A stretch of 64,000 nucleotides of DNA from Variovorax sp. V93. Lineage in GTDB: Bacteria; Pseudomonadota; Gammaproteobacteria; Burkholderiales; Burkholderiaceae_C. The stretch is taken from NCBI RefSeq assembly GCF_041154485.1, contig NZ_AP028669.1:2914001-2978000 (forward strand), given 5' to 3'. The number at the start of each line of letters is the position of its first letter. Positions within the stretch are counted from its first letter, which is position 1. The position numbers were made by a program, and so were the translations under genes. This document shows, piece after piece, positions 1 to 8,680 of the stretch. The notes beneath the pieces are model-generated. The model saw nothing but the letters and a program-made list of their open reading frames with translations. It was not told where the DNA came from and searched no databases.

Positions 1-1
1 C

Positions 2-124
2 AAGCAGGTCATCGAGCTGCATGCTGAAAACCCTGACTACCCGACCATCGTGGTCCAGCCCGGCGAGCCCTTCGAGATCGAAGGCCTGGCGGTGGGCCTG
101 ATCCGCAACACCATGCTGATGTAG
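2..124 (+). CDS. lexA: LexA repressor, C-terminal fragment (5' end outside window)
   Basis: The window opens inside an open frame whose last 40 codons end at a TAG. The fragment ends [14 protein letters not shown], matching the C-terminal beta-strand of LexA (E. coli has IEGLAVGVIRN near its end). LexA is the SOS repressor: RecA-stimulated self-cleavage by its C-terminal S24-type serine protease domain releases SOS promoters. Only the tail of the protease domain is visible; the DNA-binding wing and the Ser/Lys dyad lie upstream of the window. It is relevant here because a strong LexA-type box occurs at 46451-46468. Assignment rests on this short motif alone but the motif is characteristic. 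Confidence 0.85.
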
Positions 125-263
125 CCCTTCGCGGCCTGCCGAAAGCAGCAACCCATCCGGCCGCAACAGGTGGCGGGCGTATGGCGCTTTGTCGCCATCA
201 CCCTGTTGCGTCCATTCAAAGAAATCCTGCCTGTGTTCAACCTCAGACTTTTTTGGAGTTCAC

Positions 264-632
264 ATGGGAATCGCCCTCCTCGCCATCGCTGATTTGTGGA
301 TGCCGCTGCAATCGCTTGCAAGCCGGCTGCTGCCGGCACGCCGCCCGGCGCGGCGCGACACCGGCAGCAGCTCCGCCGGGTTGCGCTACGTCGCAGTCCG
401 GCCGGCCTGCGCGGCCCGCGACCACGCGGCAACCCCCAAGGCGGCGCCGGCGCCCGTGCGGCCGCTGCGCGTCATCCGCGTGGTCGACGGCCCGCAGGGC
501 GAAAGACGCAACACCAACCGCATGGTGATTTCGGGCCGCATGGCCGACGTCTGCGCCGAGCTCGACCGGCTGGCGGCACTCGAGGCGATGGAAACCATCA
601 GCCCCGCGCCCCGCTCCACCCAGTTGCACTGA
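264..632 (+). CDS. Conserved-looking small hypothetical protein (122 aa)
   Basis: I do not recognise a named family. The ATG at 264 is chosen because a GGAG-type ribosome binding site (255-258) sits just before it; an earlier in-frame start at 189 has no such site and adds a low-complexity lead. The N-terminus (MGIALLAIADLW) is hydrophobic but short. A basic, Pro/Ala-rich middle is followed by a compact C-terminal segment with RVVDGPQGERRNTNRMVI and SGRMADVCAELDRLAALEAM, which looks like a small folded alpha-helical unit. It lies alone between lexA and a dehydrogenase gene on the same strand. The ordered C-terminal part and good RBS support a real gene; function unknown. Confidence 0.6.
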   Translation: MGIALLAIADLWMPLQSLASRLLPARRPARRDTGSSSAGLRYVAVRPACAARDHAATPKAAPAPVRPLRVIRVVDGPQGERRNTNRMVISGRMADVCAELDRLAALEAMETISPAPRSTQLH

Positions 633-722
633 ACCCGTGCACCCCGGTGACCACTGCCCGGGGTGGGTATCCAAACGTTCACACGCGCGTCATGCCAATG
701 CTGCGAGGCACAATGGCACGCC

Positions 723-1730
723 ATGAACATTGTGATCCTCGACGATTACCAGGACGCCGTGCGCAAGCTGCGCTGCGCCGCCAAGCTGGACGCGTACGCA
801 GCCAAGGTCTACACCAACACGGTCAAGGGCATCGGGCAGCTTTCGGTCAGGCTGAAGGATGCCGACGTGATCGTGCTGATCCGCGAGCGCACCCAGATCT
901 CCCGCCAGCTGATCGAAAAGCTCCCCAAGCTCAAGCTCATTTCGCAGACCGGGCGCGTCGGCGGCCATATCGACGTCACGGCCTGCACGGAGCGCGGCGT
1001 GGCGGTGGCCGAGGGCACCGGCTCGCCCCAGGCGCCTGCCGAGCTGACCTGGGCGCTGATCATGGCGGCCATGCGCCGCCTGCCGCAGTACATCAGCAAC
1101 CTCAAGCACGGAGCCTGGCAGCAGTCGGGGCTCAAGTCGGCCTCCATGCCGCCCAATTTCGGGCTGGGCTCGGTGCTCAAGGGCAAGACGCTCTGCATCT
1201 GGGGCTACGGCCGCATCGGCCAGCTGGTGGCGCGCTACGGGCAGGCCTTCGGCATGCAGGTGGTGATCTGGGGGCGCGAGGCAAGCTGCGCCAAGGCGCG
1301 GTCCGACGGCTTCCAGGTGGCGCAGAACCGCCACGAGTTCTTCGCCGCGGCCGACGTGCTGTCGGTGCATCTGCGGCTCAACGAGGAAACCAACGGCCTG
1401 GTCAAGCTCGAAGACCTTTCGCGCATGAAGCCGACGGCGCTCTTCGTCAACACCTCGCGCGCCGAACTGGTCGAGGCCGATGCACTCCTCGCTGCGCTCA
1501 ACCGCGGCCGGCCCGGACTGGCGGCGGTCGACGTGTTCGAGAGCGAGCCGCCGCTGCAGGGCCATGCGCTGCTGCGGCTGGAGAACTGCATCTGCACGCC
1601 GCACATCGGCTATGTCGAGCAGGACAGCTACGAAAGCTACTTCGGCCAGGCTTTCGACAATGTCGTGAGCTTCATCAAGGGCAACCCCACCAACATCGTG
1701 AACCCCGGCGCGCTGCAGGTTCGCCGGTGA
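723..1730 (+). CDS. D-2-hydroxyacid dehydrogenase family protein
   Basis: This 335-residue protein belongs to the NAD(P)-dependent D-isomer-specific 2-hydroxyacid dehydrogenase family, which interconverts D-2-hydroxyacids and 2-oxoacids (phosphoglycerate, glycerate, hydroxypyruvate and relatives). The Rossmann motif GYGRIG is at about residues 161-166. The catalytic Arg (NTSRAEL, about R246), Glu (DVFESEP, about E275) and His (TPHIGY, about H294) are all present. Start at ATG 723 gives the usual beta-strand MNIVILDDY at the N-terminus; an upstream in-frame start at 663 would add 20 unrelated residues. The substrate cannot be read from sequence. It is followed 54 bp later by an MFS gene on the same strand, possibly co-transcribed. 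Confidence 0.9.
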   Translation: MNIVILDDYQDAVRKLRCAAKLDAYAAKVYTNTVKGIGQLSVRLKDADVIVLIRERTQISRQLIEKLPKLKLISQTGRVGGHIDVTACTERGVAVAEGTGSPQAPAELTWALIMAAMRRLPQYISNLKHGAWQQSGLKSASMPPNFGLGSVLKGKTLCIWGYGRIGQLVARYGQAFGMQVVIWGREASCAKARSDGFQVAQNRHEFFAAADVLSVHLRLNEETNGLVKLEDLSRMKPTALFVNTSRAELVEADALLAALNRGRPGLAAVDVFESEPPLQGHALLRLENCICTPHIGYVEQDSYESYFGQAFDNVVSFIKGNPTNIVNPGALQVRR

Positions 1731-1784
1731 TTCCATGAGCCGCCGGGCCGCCTCAGGGCGGATACCGCAGCCGAAGGTTCTTCA

Positions 1785-2942
1785 GTGAGCCGCCCCGCGC
1801 CGCGCGGCGCACTGTGGGCCTTGCTGGCCGGCAATTTCGTGATCGGCACGGGCGTGATGGTGGTGCCGGGCACGCTCAACGAAATCAGCGCGTCGCTGTC
1901 TGTCTCGGTGGCGACCGCGGGTCAGCTGATCACGGTTGCTGCGGTCGTGATGTGCCTGGGCGCGCCGCTGCTCGCGGCGGCGGTCGCAGGCTGGGACCGC
2001 CGCCAGCTGCTCGCCCTCACCCTGCTCTGGTACGCGGCCGGGCATGCCATTGCGGCCCTGATGCCGAGCTTCGGCGCCCTGCTGCCGGTGCGCATGCTCA
2101 CGGTGGTGGCGCCTGCGATCTTCACGCCCCAGGCCGCGGCCTGCGCCGGCATGCTGGTGCCGCCGGAGCATCGCGGCCGCGCCGTGACCTTCGTCTTTCT
2201 GGGCTGGTCGCTGGCCTCGGTGCTCGGCCTGCCCATCGGTGCGCTGGTGGGCGGCCATTTCGGCTGGCGCATGGCCTTCGGTGCGATTGCGCTGCTCAGC
2301 GTCGCGAGCGCGGCATCGGTCTGGCTGACCCTGCCGCAGGGGATTCGCCCCGCGGCGCTGACGGCAGCCGCCTGGGCGCGCGTGCTGCGCAGCCCGGTGC
2401 TGATGGGCATCGTCTCGGTCACGGCGCTGCAGGGCGCCGGCCAGTTCGTGCTGTTCAGCTATTTCGGGCCGATCCTGAAGCGGGACTTCGGCGCAGATCC
2501 CACCATGCTGAGCCTGATGTGGGCGCTGTTCGGCGTATTCGGCCTCGCGGGCAACATGCTCGTGAGCCGGTTCATCGACCGCGTGGGCGCGGGCCGCATG
2601 GTGCTCCTGACGAGTTCGCTGATTGCGCTGAGCCTCTTCCTGTGGCCATGGGCCGGCACGCTGCCGTGGCTGGCGGCGGTGCTCGTGCCCTGGGGCCTGG
2701 GCTGCTTCGCGACCAATTCGGCGCAGCAGGCAAGGCTGGTCAGCCTGGCCCCCGCGCTCGCGCCGGGCTCGGTGGCGCTGAACAGTTCCGGCATCTATGT
2801 CGGCCAGGCGGTGGGCGCCGGCCTGGGTGGATGGCTGCTTGCCAACGACGCGGTGGCATGGATGAACTGGGCTGGTTTTGCCCTGCTGCTCGCGGCCATC
2901 GGCCTGAGTGTGGCCATCGACCGCAGCCGCCGGCCGGCCTGA
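1785..2942 (+). CDS. MFS transporter, DHA1-like drug/sugar efflux type
   Basis: A 385-residue integral inner-membrane protein made of about twelve hydrophobic segments with Gly/Ala-rich helices, typical of major facilitator proton antiporters of the AraJ/chloramphenicol-efflux branch. The loop after TM2 has a degenerate motif A (AGWDRRQLLAL). The first helix (LWALLAGNFVIGTGVMVVPG) begins about 10 residues after the GTG start at 1785, the length expected for the family. A 17-codon open frame (ATG 1735) ends with a TGA that overlaps this GTG by two bases, so reinitiation is possible, but a GAAGG sits at the right distance by itself. Substrate unknown; export of a small hydrophobic compound is the family inference. 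Confidence 0.85.
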   Translation: MSRPAPRGALWALLAGNFVIGTGVMVVPGTLNEISASLSVSVATAGQLITVAAVVMCLGAPLLAAAVAGWDRRQLLALTLLWYAAGHAIAALMPSFGALLPVRMLTVVAPAIFTPQAAACAGMLVPPEHRGRAVTFVFLGWSLASVLGLPIGALVGGHFGWRMAFGAIALLSVASAASVWLTLPQGIRPAALTAAAWARVLRSPVLMGIVSVTALQGAGQFVLFSYFGPILKRDFGADPTMLSLMWALFGVFGLAGNMLVSRFIDRVGAGRMVLLTSSLIALSLFLWPWAGTLPWLAAVLVPWGLGCFATNSAQQARLVSLAPALAPGSVALNSSGIYVGQAVGAGLGGWLLANDAVAWMNWAGFALLLAAIGLSVAIDRSRRPA

Positions 2943-3075
2943 CAGCGCGGCCCCGCGTAAAACCCGGCATGGCCCGGCGGCCGATGGCTGCAAAATCGAA
3001 GGCTGCGCAAAACTCCGGGCCCGGTGCCTGCAAGCGGACCCGGACGCCCACCAACCAGCGAAGATCTTTTTTCCA

Positions 3076-4596
3076 ATGACAGTCAACTACACCCGGATCG
3101 GCGTCGTCGGCGCCGGCGCCATGGGCCGAGGCATCGCACAGATCGCGGCCCAGGCAGGCAGCGAAGTGCTGCTGCTCGACAGTTTTGCAGGTGCCGCCGA
3201 GCGCGGACGCGAAGCCCTCATGGCCCAATGGAACAAGCTGCACGAGAAGGGCAAGATCGACGCCGCGGCGCGCGATGCGCAGATCGCGCGCGTGAAGGCG
3301 GTCGACTCGGTCGGGGCGCTGGCCCAGTGCGACCTGGTGATCGAAGCGGTGGTCGAAGATCTCGAGGTCAAGCGCAAGCTGTTCCGCGAGCTCGAAACAG
3401 TGATCGCACCCACGGCCACGCTGGCCACCAACACCTCGTCGCTGTCGGTCACGGCCATCGCGGCCGGGCTCGCGCATCCGGAGCGCGTGGCGGGCTTTCA
3501 CTTCTTCAACCCGGTGCCGCTGATGAAAGTGGTCGAGGTGGTGGCCGGCTTCAAGACTTCGGCCGAGGTCTGCAAGCAGCTCGCAGGCTATGCGGTGCAG
3601 ATGGGCCACAGCGCCGTGCAGGCGCAGGACACGCCGGGTTTCATCGTCAACCACGCGGGCCGCGGCTATGGCACGGAAGCGCTGCGCATCGCCGGCGAAG
3701 GCGTGGCCGATTTCGCCACCATCGACCGCATCCTGAAGGAGCAGGCGGGCTTTCGCCTGGGCCCCTTCGAGCTGATGGACCTGACCGCGCTCGACGTGTC
3801 GCATCCGGTGATGGAGTCGATCTACCACCAGTACTACGAGGAGCCGCGCTTCCGTCCCAGCGTGATCACCGCCCAGCGGCTTGCGGCCGGCGTGCTGGGG
3901 CGCAAGACCAATGAGGGCTTCTACCGCTACAACGACGGCGTGATGCAGCAGCCCGCCGAGCCGGCGCCGCCGGTGGTGGCGGCAATGCCCTCGGTCTGGG
4001 TCTCGCCCCGCGCCGCGCGGCGGGCCGAGCTGTTGCGGCTGGTGAACGCGCTGGGCGCCCAGATCGACAGCGGCGCCACGGCGGCGCCCACGTCGCTGAT
4101 CCTGGTGGCGCCGCTGGGCTTCGACGTGACCACGGTAGCCGCGGTAGAGCGCCTGGACGCCACGCGCACCATGGGCATCGACATGCTGATCGACGATGCC
4201 GCCACCAAGCGCCGCGTGCTCGCCACCAACCCCGCCACGCGGCGCGACATCCGCGATGCGGCGCACGCGCTCTTCGCGCGCGATGGCAAGGCCGTGAGCG
4301 TGATCCGCGACAGCGGCGGCTTCGTGACGCAGCGCGTGATCGGCACCATCGTGAACATTGCCGCGGACATGTGCCAGCAGCGCGTCTGTTCGCCGGCCGA
4401 CCTCGAAACCGCGGTGCAGCTGGGCCTGGGCTATCCGCGCGGCCCGCTGGCCATGGGCAACCTGTACGGCCCGACCAACATGCTCGAAGTGCTGTTCAAC
4501 CTGCAGACCGTCTACGGCGATCCGCGCTATCGCCCGAGCCCGTGGCTGCGCCGCCGCGGCGCGATCGGCCTGAGCCTGCTGCACGAAGAAGAATAA
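3076..4596 (+). CDS. 3-hydroxyacyl-CoA dehydrogenase, two-domain PaaH-like
   Basis: This 506-residue cytosolic enzyme oxidises 3-hydroxyacyl-CoA to 3-oxoacyl-CoA with NAD+. The N-terminal Rossmann domain begins with GVVGAGAMGRGIAQIA (residues about 9-24). The HCDH signature HFFNPVPLMKVVEVV carries the catalytic His at about residue 142. A second, divergent HCDH-like C-terminal domain contains GGFVTQRVIGTI and LGLGYPRGPLAMGN. About 500 residues is typical of the PaaH/PaaC class rather than of the trifunctional FadB protein. It starts a run of acyl-CoA genes; a crotonase follows 35 bp later. A role in phenylacetate-like or general beta-oxidation is possible, but no paa genes are near. Confidence 0.9.
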   Translation: MTVNYTRIGVVGAGAMGRGIAQIAAQAGSEVLLLDSFAGAAERGREALMAQWNKLHEKGKIDAAARDAQIARVKAVDSVGALAQCDLVIEAVVEDLEVKRKLFRELETVIAPTATLATNTSSLSVTAIAAGLAHPERVAGFHFFNPVPLMKVVEVVAGFKTSAEVCKQLAGYAVQMGHSAVQAQDTPGFIVNHAGRGYGTEALRIAGEGVADFATIDRILKEQAGFRLGPFELMDLTALDVSHPVMESIYHQYYEEPRFRPSVITAQRLAAGVLGRKTNEGFYRYNDGVMQQPAEPAPPVVAAMPSVWVSPRAARRAELLRLVNALGAQIDSGATAAPTSLILVAPLGFDVTTVAAVERLDATRTMGIDMLIDDAATKRRVLATNPATRRDIRDAAHALFARDGKAVSVIRDSGGFVTQRVIGTIVNIAADMCQQRVCSPADLETAVQLGLGYPRGPLAMGNLYGPTNMLEVLFNLQTVYGDPRYRPSPWLRRRGAIGLSLLHEEE

Positions 4597-4631
4597 GCAG
4601 ACAAACACCAAAAAACGAAAGCATCACAGCG

Positions 4632-5411
4632 ATGACCGCCGAACTGAAGAGCACCAGCGAGGGACGCACCATGGTGCTGACGATCGCCAACCCGACCCAG
4701 CGCAACGCACTGGGCCCCGAGATCTACGCCGCCGGCATCGAGGCGCTCAACGGCGCCGAGAGCAGCGACGAAATCCGCAGCGTCGTCATCGTGGGCGAAG
4801 GCGCATGGTTCTGCGCCGGCGGTTCGCTGCAGCGGCTGTCCGACAACCGGCAGCGCGATCCTTCCGTGCAGGCCGAAAGCATCGAAGGGCTGCACAACTG
4901 GATCGACTCGATCCGCGCCTTTCCCAAGCCCATCATCGCAGCGGTGGAAGGCGCGGCTGCAGGCGCCGGTTTCTCGCTGGCCCTGGCCTGCGATTTCGTG
5001 GTGGCCGCGCGCGACGCGATCTTTGCAGCGTCCTACAGCAACGTGGCGCTCTCGCCCGATGGCGGCCTGAGCTGGCAGCTGGGCCGTGCATTGCCGCGCC
5101 AACTCGCCAGCGAGTGGCTGATGTGCGGCGAGCGCATCGGCGCGCCGCGGCTGCATGCGCTCGGGCTGGTCAATGAACTGAGCGAGCACGGCCAGGCGCT
5201 TGCGAGCGCCCTGGCGCTGGCGGCCCGGCTCAATGAGCGTGCGCCCAATTCGCTGGCCAGCATCAAGGAACTGCTCAGCGAAGCGCCCGGCGCCACCTTT
5301 GCGTCGCAGCTCTCGCAGGAGCGCGACCACTTCGTGCGCAACCTGCACCACCCGAATGCGGGCATCGGCATTGCCGCGTTCATCGAGAAGAAACCACCGC
5401 ACTACGAGTAG
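4632..5411 (+). CDS. Enoyl-CoA hydratase/isomerase (crotonase) family protein
   Basis: A 259-residue crotonase-fold protein. The two oxyanion-hole segments are visible: GAWFCAGGSLQRL near residue 57 and AAAGAGFSLALACD near residue 110. Crotonases act on acyl-CoA thioesters (hydration, isomerisation, hydrolysis, ring opening). The N-terminus (ELKSTSEGRTMVLTIANP) and C-terminus (HHPNAGIGIAAFIEKKPP) resemble the group annotated in Burkholderiales as oxepin-CoA hydrolase, alternative type, but that is recollection and no ring-opening partner is present. Simple enoyl-CoA hydration fits the neighbouring 3-hydroxyacyl-CoA dehydrogenase. The ATG at 4632 gives the standard family N-terminus. Confidence 0.88.
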   Translation: MTAELKSTSEGRTMVLTIANPTQRNALGPEIYAAGIEALNGAESSDEIRSVVIVGEGAWFCAGGSLQRLSDNRQRDPSVQAESIEGLHNWIDSIRAFPKPIIAAVEGAAAGAGFSLALACDFVVAARDAIFAASYSNVALSPDGGLSWQLGRALPRQLASEWLMCGERIGAPRLHALGLVNELSEHGQALASALALAARLNERAPNSLASIKELLSEAPGATFASQLSQERDHFVRNLHHPNAGIGIAAFIEKKPPHYE

Positions 5412-5470
5412 CGGCACGCCGTCGCTCCTGCGACACCCTCCAGTTTTTCAGTCGCCGACAGGACAGACCA

Positions 5471-6190
5471 ATGGACGACCCCATTCTTACCATCGAAGAA
5501 CGTGAAGCGATCAACAGCGGTCGCTGGTTTTCTTCTCTTTCTCCATCGCTACGGCACGACATTCTCCGATGCGCTTTCGTCAAACGCTTCAAGGACGGCG
5601 ACCTGATCGCTGCCCGCGGCGATCCTCCCGACCACTGGATCGCCTGCGCCAAGGGCGCGGTGCGCGTCAGCTCGACGGCCGTCTCGGGCAAGCAGGTGAC
5701 GCTGACCTACGTGGAGCCGGGCATCTGGTTCGGCGACGTGGCGATGTTCGACGGGGACCGGCGCACGCACGACGCCTATGCGCATGGGGACACCACCATC
5801 CTGTGCGTGGCGCGGGCCGACTTCCAGAAGATCCTGGCTGCGCACGTGGAGCTGTACGAAGCGCTGATGCGGCTGCAGGCGCGCCGCATCCGCACGCTGT
5901 TCGGGCTGGTGGAAGACCTCAACACCCTGCCCCTGCGCGCACGACTGGCCAAGCAGCTCATCCACCTGGTGCGCAGCTACGGCGTGCCCAACCTGGAAGA
6001 CGGCAGCCAGATGCGCATCGGCCTGCAGCTCGCGCAGGAAGAACTCGCCCAATTGCTCGGCGCGTCGCGCCAGCGGGTCAACCAGGAACTCAAGACCATG
6101 GAACGCGAGGGCACCATCCGCATCGAGCCGGGCGGCCTGGTTGTATTGGATCGCGCAGCGCTGATGCGCGTCTCGGAAGCAGATCATTGA
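5471..6190 (+). CDS. Crp/Fnr family transcriptional regulator
   Basis: A 239-residue regulator with an N-terminal cyclic-nucleotide-binding-like beta-roll (about residues 25-140, including GDLIAARGDPPDHW and GIWFGDVAMFDG), a dimerisation helix, and a C-terminal winged HTH (LAQEELAQLLGASRQRVNQE). There is no N-terminal cysteine cluster, so it is not an FNR-type iron-sulfur oxygen sensor. The arginine/glutamate set that binds cAMP in CRP is not clearly kept, so the ligand is unknown. It lies inside the acyl-CoA gene run and its stop codon is one base from the next ATG, so it is co-transcribed with the kinase/dehydrogenase pair and is the obvious local regulator. Confidence 0.88.
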   Translation: MDDPILTIEEREAINSGRWFSSLSPSLRHDILRCAFVKRFKDGDLIAARGDPPDHWIACAKGAVRVSSTAVSGKQVTLTYVEPGIWFGDVAMFDGDRRTHDAYAHGDTTILCVARADFQKILAAHVELYEALMRLQARRIRTLFGLVEDLNTLPLRARLAKQLIHLVRSYGVPNLEDGSQMRIGLQLAQEELAQLLGASRQRVNQELKTMEREGTIRIEPGGLVVLDRAALMRVSEADH

Positions 6191-6191
6191 C

Positions 6192-7298
6192 ATGAGCCAG
6201 GACTTCTCCAACTTCATCGGCACCCGTGCGGTCTCGCAGCAGCATGCCTTCGACGTCGAAGCGCTCGCAGCGTGGCTGGCGAAGAACCTCGACGGCTTCC
6301 AGGGCCCGCTGACGGTCGAGATGTTCAAGGGCGGCCAATCGAATCCGACCTACAAGCTCGTCACGCCTACGCAAAGCTACGTGATGCGCGCCAAGCCCGG
6401 CCCCGTTGCCAAGCTGCTGCCCTCGGCCCATGCCGTGGAGCGCGAATTCAAGGTCATGAGCGGGCTGGCCGGCACCGACGTGCCGGTGCCCCGCATGCAC
6501 TGCCTGTGCGAGGACGAAGCCGTGATCGGCCGCGCCTTCTACGTGATGGAATTCATGCAGGGCCGCGTGCTCTGGGACCAGGCCCTGCCCGGCATGGACA
6601 ACGCCGAGCGCACGGCCATCTACGACGAGATGAACCGCGTCATCGCGGCGCTGCATACCGTGAAGTTCGCCGAGCGCGGCCTCGCGGACTACGGCAAGCC
6701 CGGCAACTACTTCGAGCGCCAGATCGGCCGATGGAGCAAGCAGTACAAGGCCTCGGCCGATGGCGCCGGCGAACTCTCGCGGCCCATCGAGGCCATGGAG
6801 CGGCTGATCGACTGGCTGCCCGCGCACATGCCGGCGAGCGCGCGCGACGAAAGCAAGATCTCGATCGTCCACGGCGACTACCGCCTCGACAACGTGATGT
6901 TCCATGCCACCGAGCCGCGGATCATCGCGGTGCTCGACTGGGAGCTCTCCACGCTGGGCCATCCGCTGGCGGACTTCAGCTATCACTGCATGTCGTGGCA
7001 CATGCCCCCCACGACGGGGCGCGGCATCGGCGGCGTGGATGTCGCGGCACTGGGCATTCCCACCGAGAGCGAATACATCCGCCGCTACTGCGAGCGCACG
7101 CGCATCACCACGCCCGAGGCGCTGGCGCCCGACTGGAATTTCTACCAGGCCTACAACCTCTTTCGCATGGCCGCGATCCTGCAAGGCATTGCCAAGCGGG
7201 TCGAGGCAGGCACCGCATCGAGCGAGCAGGCCGTGGCCTCGGCCCGCGGCGCGCGCCCCATGGCCGAAATGGCCTGGCAGTTTGCCCAAAAGGCGTAA
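6192..7298 (+). CDS. APH-type phosphotransferase (ACAD10/11 N-domain-like, LvaA-like)
   Basis: A 368-residue kinase of the aminoglycoside phosphotransferase/choline kinase fold. The Brenner motif [12 protein letters not shown] puts the catalytic Asp at about residue 229, and the metal-binding DWE of [17 protein letters not shown] is at about 249. Glycine-rich [10 protein letters not shown] near residue 48 is the nucleotide loop. The same fold forms the N-terminal part of animal ACAD10/ACAD11 and the stand-alone LvaA kinase of the levulinate pathway, which phosphorylate the 4-hydroxyl of 4-hydroxyacyl-CoA. The adjacent acyl-CoA dehydrogenase 32 bp downstream supports that role over antibiotic resistance. 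Start ATG 6192 follows the regulator stop by one base. Confidence 0.85.
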   Translation: MSQDFSNFIGTRAVSQQHAFDVEALAAWLAKNLDGFQGPLTVEMFKGGQSNPTYKLVTPTQSYVMRAKPGPVAKLLPSAHAVEREFKVMSGLAGTDVPVPRMHCLCEDEAVIGRAFYVMEFMQGRVLWDQALPGMDNAERTAIYDEMNRVIAALHTVKFAERGLADYGKPGNYFERQIGRWSKQYKASADGAGELSRPIEAMERLIDWLPAHMPASARDESKISIVHGDYRLDNVMFHATEPRIIAVLDWELSTLGHPLADFSYHCMSWHMPPTTGRGIGGVDVAALGIPTESEYIRRYCERTRITTPEALAPDWNFYQAYNLFRMAAILQGIAKRVEAGTASSEQAVASARGARPMAEMAWQFAQKA

Positions 7299-7330
7299 CC
7301 GCCCCCCCACACCCCACCAGGAGACAGACG

Positions 7331-8602
7331 ATGGACTTCGAATACTCGGCAAAAACCAAGGAGCTCCAGAAGCGCGTGAGCGCATTCATGGACGCGCACA
7401 TCTATCCGGCCGAAGCCGAGTATTCCGCCGAGCTGGCCGCCAACACGGCCGCGGGCAAGCGCTGGACCGCGCTCAAGACCGTCGAGAAGCTCAAGGAAAA
7501 GGCCAAGGCCCAGGGCCTGTGGAACCTGTTCCTGCCGGTCGACAGCGCAGCCGCCTCGGGCTACGAAGGCGCGGGCCTCACCAACCAGGAATACGCGCCG
7601 CTGGCCGAGATCATGGGCCGCGTGCCATGGGCCTCGGAAGCCTTCAACTGCTCGGCACCGGATACAGGCAACATGGAGACCATTGCCCGCTACGGCTCCG
7701 AAGCCATCAAGGCGCGCTGGCTCAAGCCGCTGCTCGAAGGCCAGATCCGCTCGGCCTTTGCCATGACCGAGCCCGACGTGGCCTCCAGCGACGCCACCAA
7801 CATCTCGACCCGCATCGAGCGCCAGGGCGACGAGTACGTGATCAACGGCCGCAAGTGGTGGATCTCGGGCGCCGCCGATCCGCGCTGCGCCGTCTTCATC
7901 ACCATGGGCAAGAGCGACCCCGACGCGCCGCGGCATTCGCAGCAGAGCATGATCATCGTGCCGGCCGATGCCAAGGGCATCCGCATCGTGCGCCCGCTCA
8001 ACGTGATGGGCTACGACGACGCGCCGCACGGCCACGTCGAGATGTACTTCGAGAATGTGCGCGTGCCAGCCGACAACATGCTGCTCGGCGAAGGCCGCGG
8101 CTTCGAAATCGCCCAGGGCCGCCTCGGCCCCGGACGCATCCACCACTGCATGCGCCTGATCGGCCTGGCCGAGCGCGCGCTCGAGCTGATGTGCAAGCGC
8201 GCCTCCTCGCGCGTGGCGTTCGGCAAGACCGTCGCCTCGCAGACCGTCACGCAGGAGCGCATCGCCGAAGCGCGCTGCAAGATCGACATGGCACGCCTGC
8301 TCACGCTCAAGGCCGCGTGGCTGATGGACGTGGCCGGCAACAAGGTCGCGAAGAACGAGATCGCGATGATCAAGGTGGTGGCGCCGAGCATGGCCTGCCA
8401 GGTGATCGACTGGGCCATGCAGGCGCATGGCGGCGGCGGCATGTGCGACGACTTCCCGCTGGCCTACGCCTACGCCGGTGCCCGCACGCTGCGCTTTGCG
8501 GACGGCCCGGACGAAGTGCACCGCAATGCGATCGCCAAGTGGGAGCTGGGCAAGTACGCGCCGAACAAAGGCGATGCCGACATGCCCGTCACGCGCTTCT
8601 GA
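7331..8602 (+). CDS. Acyl-CoA dehydrogenase, ACAD10/11 (LvaC)-like
   Basis: A 423-residue flavoprotein of the acyl-CoA dehydrogenase superfamily. Family landmarks are [15 protein letters not shown] (FAD/substrate binding), [14 protein letters not shown], and a C-terminal [20 protein letters not shown]. Where medium-chain dehydrogenases have the catalytic Glu in a YEGT context, this protein has FADGPDEVH, that is Asp at about residue 391, as in the ACAD10/11 group. With the preceding APH-type kinase it reproduces, as two genes, the domain pair of ACAD11, so elimination of phosphate from a 4-phosphoacyl-CoA to give an enoyl-CoA is the favoured inference; ordinary dehydrogenation remains possible. 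An AGGAG site (7319-7323) precedes the ATG. A terminator follows at 8643. Confidence 0.88.
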   Translation: MDFEYSAKTKELQKRVSAFMDAHIYPAEAEYSAELAANTAAGKRWTALKTVEKLKEKAKAQGLWNLFLPVDSAAASGYEGAGLTNQEYAPLAEIMGRVPWASEAFNCSAPDTGNMETIARYGSEAIKARWLKPLLEGQIRSAFAMTEPDVASSDATNISTRIERQGDEYVINGRKWWISGAADPRCAVFITMGKSDPDAPRHSQQSMIIVPADAKGIRIVRPLNVMGYDDAPHGHVEMYFENVRVPADNMLLGEGRGFEIAQGRLGPGRIHHCMRLIGLAERALELMCKRASSRVAFGKTVASQTVTQERIAEARCKIDMARLLTLKAAWLMDVAGNKVAKNEIAMIKVVAPSMACQVIDWAMQAHGGGGMCDDFPLAYAYAGARTLRFADGPDEVHRNAIAKWELGKYAPNKGDADMPVTRF

Positions 8603-8613
8603 TTCGTCTTACC

Positions 8614-8634
8614 CCCTCTCCCTCCAGGAGAGGG
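8614..8634. repeat. Palindromic CCCTCTCC/GGAGAGGG repeat element
   Basis: Eight-base arms CCCTCTCC (8614-8621) and GGAGAGGG (8627-8634) flank the loop CTCCA, followed by TTGGGGTGAGGGC. This combination recurs in intergenic regions of many proteobacterial genomes (REP-like behaviour, from general knowledge). Here it lies between convergent genes, directly before the rho-independent terminator at 8643. Only one copy is seen in this window. Confidence 0.6.
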
Positions 8635-8642
8635 TTGGGGTG

Positions 8643-8676
8643 AGGGCCGACGGCGCCAACGCGCCCGGCCCTTTTT
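8643..8676 (+). terminator. Rho-independent terminator after the acyl-CoA dehydrogenase gene
   Basis: A long GC hairpin: AGGGCCG (8643-8649) pairs with CGGCCCT (8666-8672), and the inner GGCGC (8652-8656) pairs with GCGCC (8661-8665) around CAAC, followed by TTTTT CTTTT. It closes the 3.1-8.6 kb acyl-CoA transcription unit and sits before the convergent GNAT gene. Confidence 0.85.
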
Positions 8677-8680
8677 CTTT

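Noticed and set aside
1735..1788. 17-codon frame ending at the MFS gene GTG
   Set aside because: It could be a leader peptide, but the MFS start has its own ribosome binding site and the small frame has none that is convincing.
6192..7298. Aminoglycoside resistance gene
   Set aside because: The APH fold is shared, but the neighbouring ACAD11-like dehydrogenase and the length fit an acyl-CoA-linked kinase rather than a drug kinase.
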